Assembly (NCBI RefSeq): GCF_014062345.1
Contig: NZ_JACGLS010000001.1
Coordinates: forward strand, 868,001-932,000
DNA from: Tenacibaculum pelagium
GTDB lineage: Bacteria > Bacteroidota > Bacteroidia > Flavobacteriales > Flavobacteriaceae
Length of the DNA stretch: 64,000 nt
Direction of reading: 5' to 3'
The stretch's first letter is position 1. Each line of letters starts with the position of its first letter. A model generated the notes under the pieces. That model was given only the letters and a program-made list of their open reading frames with translations, did not search any database and had not been told where the DNA came from. Made by a program: the position numbers and the translations under genes. This document shows, one piece after another, positions 61,284 through 64,000 of the stretch.

Positions 61284-62906
61284 CTACTTCACTTCTAACG
61301 AAGTAAACTTGAATGTATTTCCATCAAATAATCCCTTATCAGAAAGTTTTAATGATGGTATTACTAATAATGCCATAAACGATAAAGTCATATACGGAGC
61401 TCGTAATTTACTACCCATCTGTTTAGCCATAGCATCTAATTCAGCATACGCTTTACCAATTTCTTCAGCTGGTTTATCGGACATAATTCCTGCAACTGGT
61501 AATGAAACTATTTTTTCTTCAGATACACTTACAGCACAAACTCCACCCTTATTCTCTATTAATAAGTTTACTGCTTTACAAATCATTTCATCTGAAACTC
61601 CAACAGCTATAATATTATGAGAATCATGTCCTACAGAACTTGCGATTGCGCCTTCTTTTAATCCGAAGTTTTTAATAAATGCTATAGAAGGTTCAGCATT
61701 TTTATAACGATTTACTACCGTCATTTTTAACACATCATTTTCGGTATTTGAAACTAGGTTTCCATCTTTAATTAAAGAGTTTACTTCAATTTCATTGGTT
61801 ACCAACTCTCCATCTAAGGCTTCAATTACTCTGATTTTTTCTGATGCGGAATGAAATTCAAAATCACTTACTTCCTTTTTATCGGTATCAAAATTATTCA
61901 ACACTTCAAAATCTACATGCCTAACAAATGACTTACCATTATCAGCAACCAACTCTCCATTAATATAAGTCTGTAAAACGTTGAATTTTTCTAAATCTTC
62001 CACTACAATAAAATCTGCATCATCTTTTTCTTTTAGCAATCCAACATCTAAATTATAATGCTTTACAGGATTTACACATGCTGTTTGTAAGACTTTAAAC
62101 ACATCAATTCCCTTAGCCACAGCTCTTTCACATAACTCATTTAAATGTCCTACTAACAAGTCATCTGGATGTTTATCATCTGAACAGAACATCATATTTT
62201 CATAATGCTCAGGAAGTAGATCAATTAAGGCTTCGAAGTTCTTTGCTGCACTACCTTCACGAATAATAACTTTCATTCCTTTTTGAAGTTTCTCTAAAGC
62301 TTCTTCATAGGTAAAACATTCATGATCGGTATAAATACCTGCAGCAATATATTTGTCTAAATCCTCTCCTCTAACTCCTGGTGCATGACCATCTACAGGT
62401 TTATTGTAATGTTTAGCCCACGCAATCTTCTTTAATACTTCTTCATCTTGGTAAATAACACCTGGATAGTTCATCATCTCAGCCAAATACTTAATATCTG
62501 GATTCTTCATCATTTTTTTTATATCATCAGAATCAATTACCGCACCTGCACTTTCAAAAGAAGTTGCAGGTACACAAGAAGGGGCTCCAAAATTAAATTT
62601 CAACGGAACTTTCTTTCCGTTTTCAATCATAAACTCCACCCCTTTTACTCCTAACACATTCGCTATTTCATGAGGATCTGAAACCGTTGCTATCGTACCG
62701 TGCGTTACTGCAATTTTAGCAAATTCTGATGGTACTAACATTGAGCTTTCTATATGAATATGAGCATCTACAAAACCAGGAAGAATATAGTTTTCTAAAG
62801 TATGATTAGTTTCTCTAATGGCTTTTATCTTTCCATTTTCAACTTCAACTTCTCCTTTATAGATTCTTTTATTCGCTATATCAACTATATTTCCTTGTAC
62901 AATCAT
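61284..62906 (-). CDS. ade: Adenine deaminase
   Basis: Ade deaminates adenine to hypoxanthine in purine salvage, using a binuclear metal site. The 540-residue amidohydrolase-superfamily protein has the metal-binding [20 protein letters not shown], the characteristic [28 protein letters not shown] and the Asp in [13 protein letters not shown]. The C-terminal beta domain and the [16 protein letters not shown] block are intact. Length is close to family norm. It is followed at the 3' side by no close partner. Confidence 0.95.
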   Translation of the reverse strand: MIVQGNIVDIANKRIYKGEVEVENGKIKAIRETNHTLENYILPGFVDAHIHIESSMLVPSEFAKIAVTHGTIATVSDPHEIANVLGVKGVEFMIENGKKVPLKFNFGAPSCVPATSFESAGAVIDSDDIKKMMKNPDIKYLAEMMNYPGVIYQDEEVLKKIAWAKHYNKPVDGHAPGVRGEDLDKYIAAGIYTDHECFTYEEALEKLQKGMKVIIREGSAAKNFEALIDLLPEHYENMMFCSDDKHPDDLLVGHLNELCERAVAKGIDVFKVLQTACVNPVKHYNLDVGLLKEKDDADFIVVEDLEKFNVLQTYINGELVADNGKSFVRHVDFEVLNNFDTDKKEVSDFEFHSASEKIRVIEALDGELVTNEIEVNSLIKDGNLVSNTENDVLKMTVVNRYKNAEPSIAFIKNFGLKEGAIASSVGHDSHNIIAVGVSDEMICKAVNLLIENKGGVCAVSVSEEKIVSLPVAGIMSDKPAEEIGKAYAELDAMAKQMGSKLRAPYMTLSFMALLVIPSLKLSDKGLFDGNTFKFTSLEVK

Positions 62907-62951
62907 TATTCACTTTTTATTGGACTACAAAAATAGGTAGTATTTCTGCAT

Positions 62952-62979
62952 AAAAAAAGCATCCTTTCGGATGCTTTTC
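62952..62979 (-). terminator. Terminator of pckA
   Basis: AAAAGCATCC and GGATGCTTTT form a 10-bp stem with a TTTC loop, followed on the minus strand by seven or more Ts. It lies 7 bp after the pckA stop codon. Confidence 0.85.
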
Positions 62980-62985
62980 TATAAT

Positions 62986-64000
62986 CTATTTTTTTACATT
63001 TGGCGGACCTCCTGCTAAAATCTCAGCGTTTGCATTGTCTGCAAACTGCTCAAAGTTTTTTCTAAATGAATCAGCTAATTTGTGAGCTGTTTTATAATAC
63101 TCTTCATCATTATCCCAAGCTTGACGTTGGCTTAATAATTCTGATGGTACTCCAGGACATTGTCTTGGCTGCGCTAATCCGAATACTGAATGTGTATGGT
63201 AGTTTTTGTAGTTCATTTCACCTAACTCACCATTTATTGCAGCGTTAATCATAGCACGTGTGTACTTTAATTTCATTCTGTGACCAATTCCGTAAGGACC
63301 TGCTGTCCAACCAGTATTTACTAACCAAACATTTACACCAGTTTCTTTCATTTTTTCGCTTAACATTTCTGCATAACGTGTTGGATGTAATGGCATAAAT
63401 GGTGCTCCGAAACAAGCTGAGAAACTTGGTAATGGCTCCGTTACTCCAGCTTCAGTACCTGCAACTTTTGCAGTATAACCTGATATAAAGTGGTATGCTG
63501 CTTGACCAGGTGTTAACCTTGAGATTGGAGGCAATACTCCAAAAGCATCAGCTGTTAAGAAAAATATATTCTTAGGGTTCTTTCCTATTGATGGTGTTTG
63601 AATGTTTTCAATATGATTAATCGGGTAACTTACACGTGTATTTTGTGTAATCGAAGTATCATGAAAGTCAACTTTACCATCAGCATCCATAACAATATTT
63701 TCAAGGATTGCTCCTCTCTTTATTGCTCCGTAAATTTCTGGTTCTTTTTCCTGAGATAAGTCAATTACTTTAGCGTAACATCCTCCTTCAAAATTGAAAA
63801 CTGTGTTTTCAGAAGTCCAACCATGTTCATCGTCTCCAATTAAGCTACGATTTGGATCGGTAGATAAAGTTGTTTTACCTGTACCAGATAAACCGAAGAA
63901 AATAGCAGTATCACCTTCTTTACCAACATTTGCAGAACAGTGCATTGGTAAGGTGTTTTTAAATACTGGTAAAATAAAGTTTAATGCAGAGAAAATTCCT
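62986..64000 (-). CDS. pckA: Phosphoenolpyruvate carboxykinase (ATP), 5' end outside window
   Basis: PckA converts oxaloacetate and ATP to phosphoenolpyruvate for gluconeogenesis. The open frame runs to the right edge and upstream codons read [18 protein letters not shown] before the conserved MHCSANVG, so the N-terminal third is outside. The visible part has the kinase-1a loop [13 protein letters not shown] (ATP-binding P-loop), the metal-site GDDEHGW, and the kinase-2 region [11 protein letters not shown] with [21 protein letters not shown]. The end is intact: residues to the stop give the family length. Confidence 0.96.
   Translation of the reverse strand, partial: GIFSALNFILPVFKNTLPMHCSANVGKEGDTAIFFGLSGTGKTTLSTDPNRSLIGDDEHGWTSENTVFNFEGGCYAKVIDLSQEKEPEIYGAIKRGAILENIVMDADGKVDFHDTSITQNTRVSYPINHIENIQTPSIGKNPKNIFFLTADAFGVLPPISRLTPGQAAYHFISGYTAKVAGTEAGVTEPLPSFSACFGAPFMPLHPTRYAEMLSEKMKETGVNVWLVNTGWTAGPYGIGHRMKLKYTRAMINAAINGELGEMNYKNYHTHSVFGLAQPRQCPGVPSELLSQRQAWDNDEEYYKTAHKLADSFRKNFEQFADNANAEILAGGPPNVKK

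Overview
This window is a piece of a Bacteroidota chromosome, almost certainly from the family Flavobacteriaceae (a marine, gliding-type member such as a Tenacibaculum or Polaribacter relative would fit, but genus is a guess). The evidence is the low G+C content, the complete gldK-gldL-gldM-gldN cluster of the type IX secretion/gliding machine, many flavobacterial lipoproteins with a Cys lipobox, near absence of Shine-Dalgarno sequences, and promoters of the Bacteroidota type (TTG/TTTG at -33, TAnnTTTG at -7). The best promoter drives the tRNA-Phe pair.

Layout. 1-8.6 kb: end of a sensor kinase, HIT protein, greA, a Rieske-like lipoprotein, purK-purE, an M3 peptidase, a carboxypeptidase-regulatory-domain protein and a glycosyltransferase. 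8.8-13.2 kb: lpdA, a small ORFan flanked by unusual repeats, and a PpiD-like chaperone. 13.3-18.7 kb (minus): an envelope operon running coaX, outer-membrane barrel, TPR protein, lptC, small membrane protein, CNNM/CBS protein. 18.8-19.0 kb: two identical tRNA-Phe genes. 19.1-25.5 kb: EEP-family hydrolase, Spy-like protein, gamma-carbonic-anhydrase-like protein, a LytTR two-component system with a phased repeat array in its divergent promoter, and a VWA protein. 25.5-30.5 kb: glucosaminidase, PLP enzyme, an ORFan that looks like a single integron-type cassette, and an ABC-F ATPase. 30.5-40.4 kb: DUF983 protein, FAD oxidoreductase, gldN-M-L-K, a degenerate arginase-fold protein and topA. 40.6-48.9 kb: membrane protein, then miaB, lipoprotein, sigma-54 activator, lptE, TPR protein and secG, then groES-groEL. 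49-60.5 kb (minus): polyprenyl synthase, rlmN, queA, aroA, MazG-type hydrolase, VOC protein, MFS transporter, cyclase-family protein, hemW, DUF3667, ruvC. 60.5-64 kb: Bax-inhibitor-like protein, adenine deaminase and the 3' part of pckA, which runs off the right edge.

Most of the window is ordinary flavobacterial core genome: purine synthesis (purK/purE), envelope building (lptC, lptE, barrel, secG, PpiD-like protein), type IX secretion (gldKLMN), tRNA/rRNA modification (miaB, rlmN, queA), DNA maintenance (topA, ruvC) and chaperones. No insertion sequence, phage, CRISPR array or rRNA gene was seen. No gap longer than about 300 bases lacks a gene or RNA: the longest, 18683-19069, holds the tRNAs and two terminators.

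The most interesting accessory signal is at 27362-28527. A gene there sits between two sites whose core sequences obey the boundary rule of integron gene cassettes (GCTAAC...G/TTGTGC, gene, GCACAAC...G/TTAGCC). A diverged copy of the left site lies 17 kb away in front of a second ORFan at 10366, and both ORFans carry possible HEPN-like motifs. Other notable signals are a roughly 21-bp-phased direct-repeat array before the LytTR system, a 57-bp perfect palindrome, and an unannotated 26-codon gene with its own promoter and terminator at 57.1-57.2 kb.
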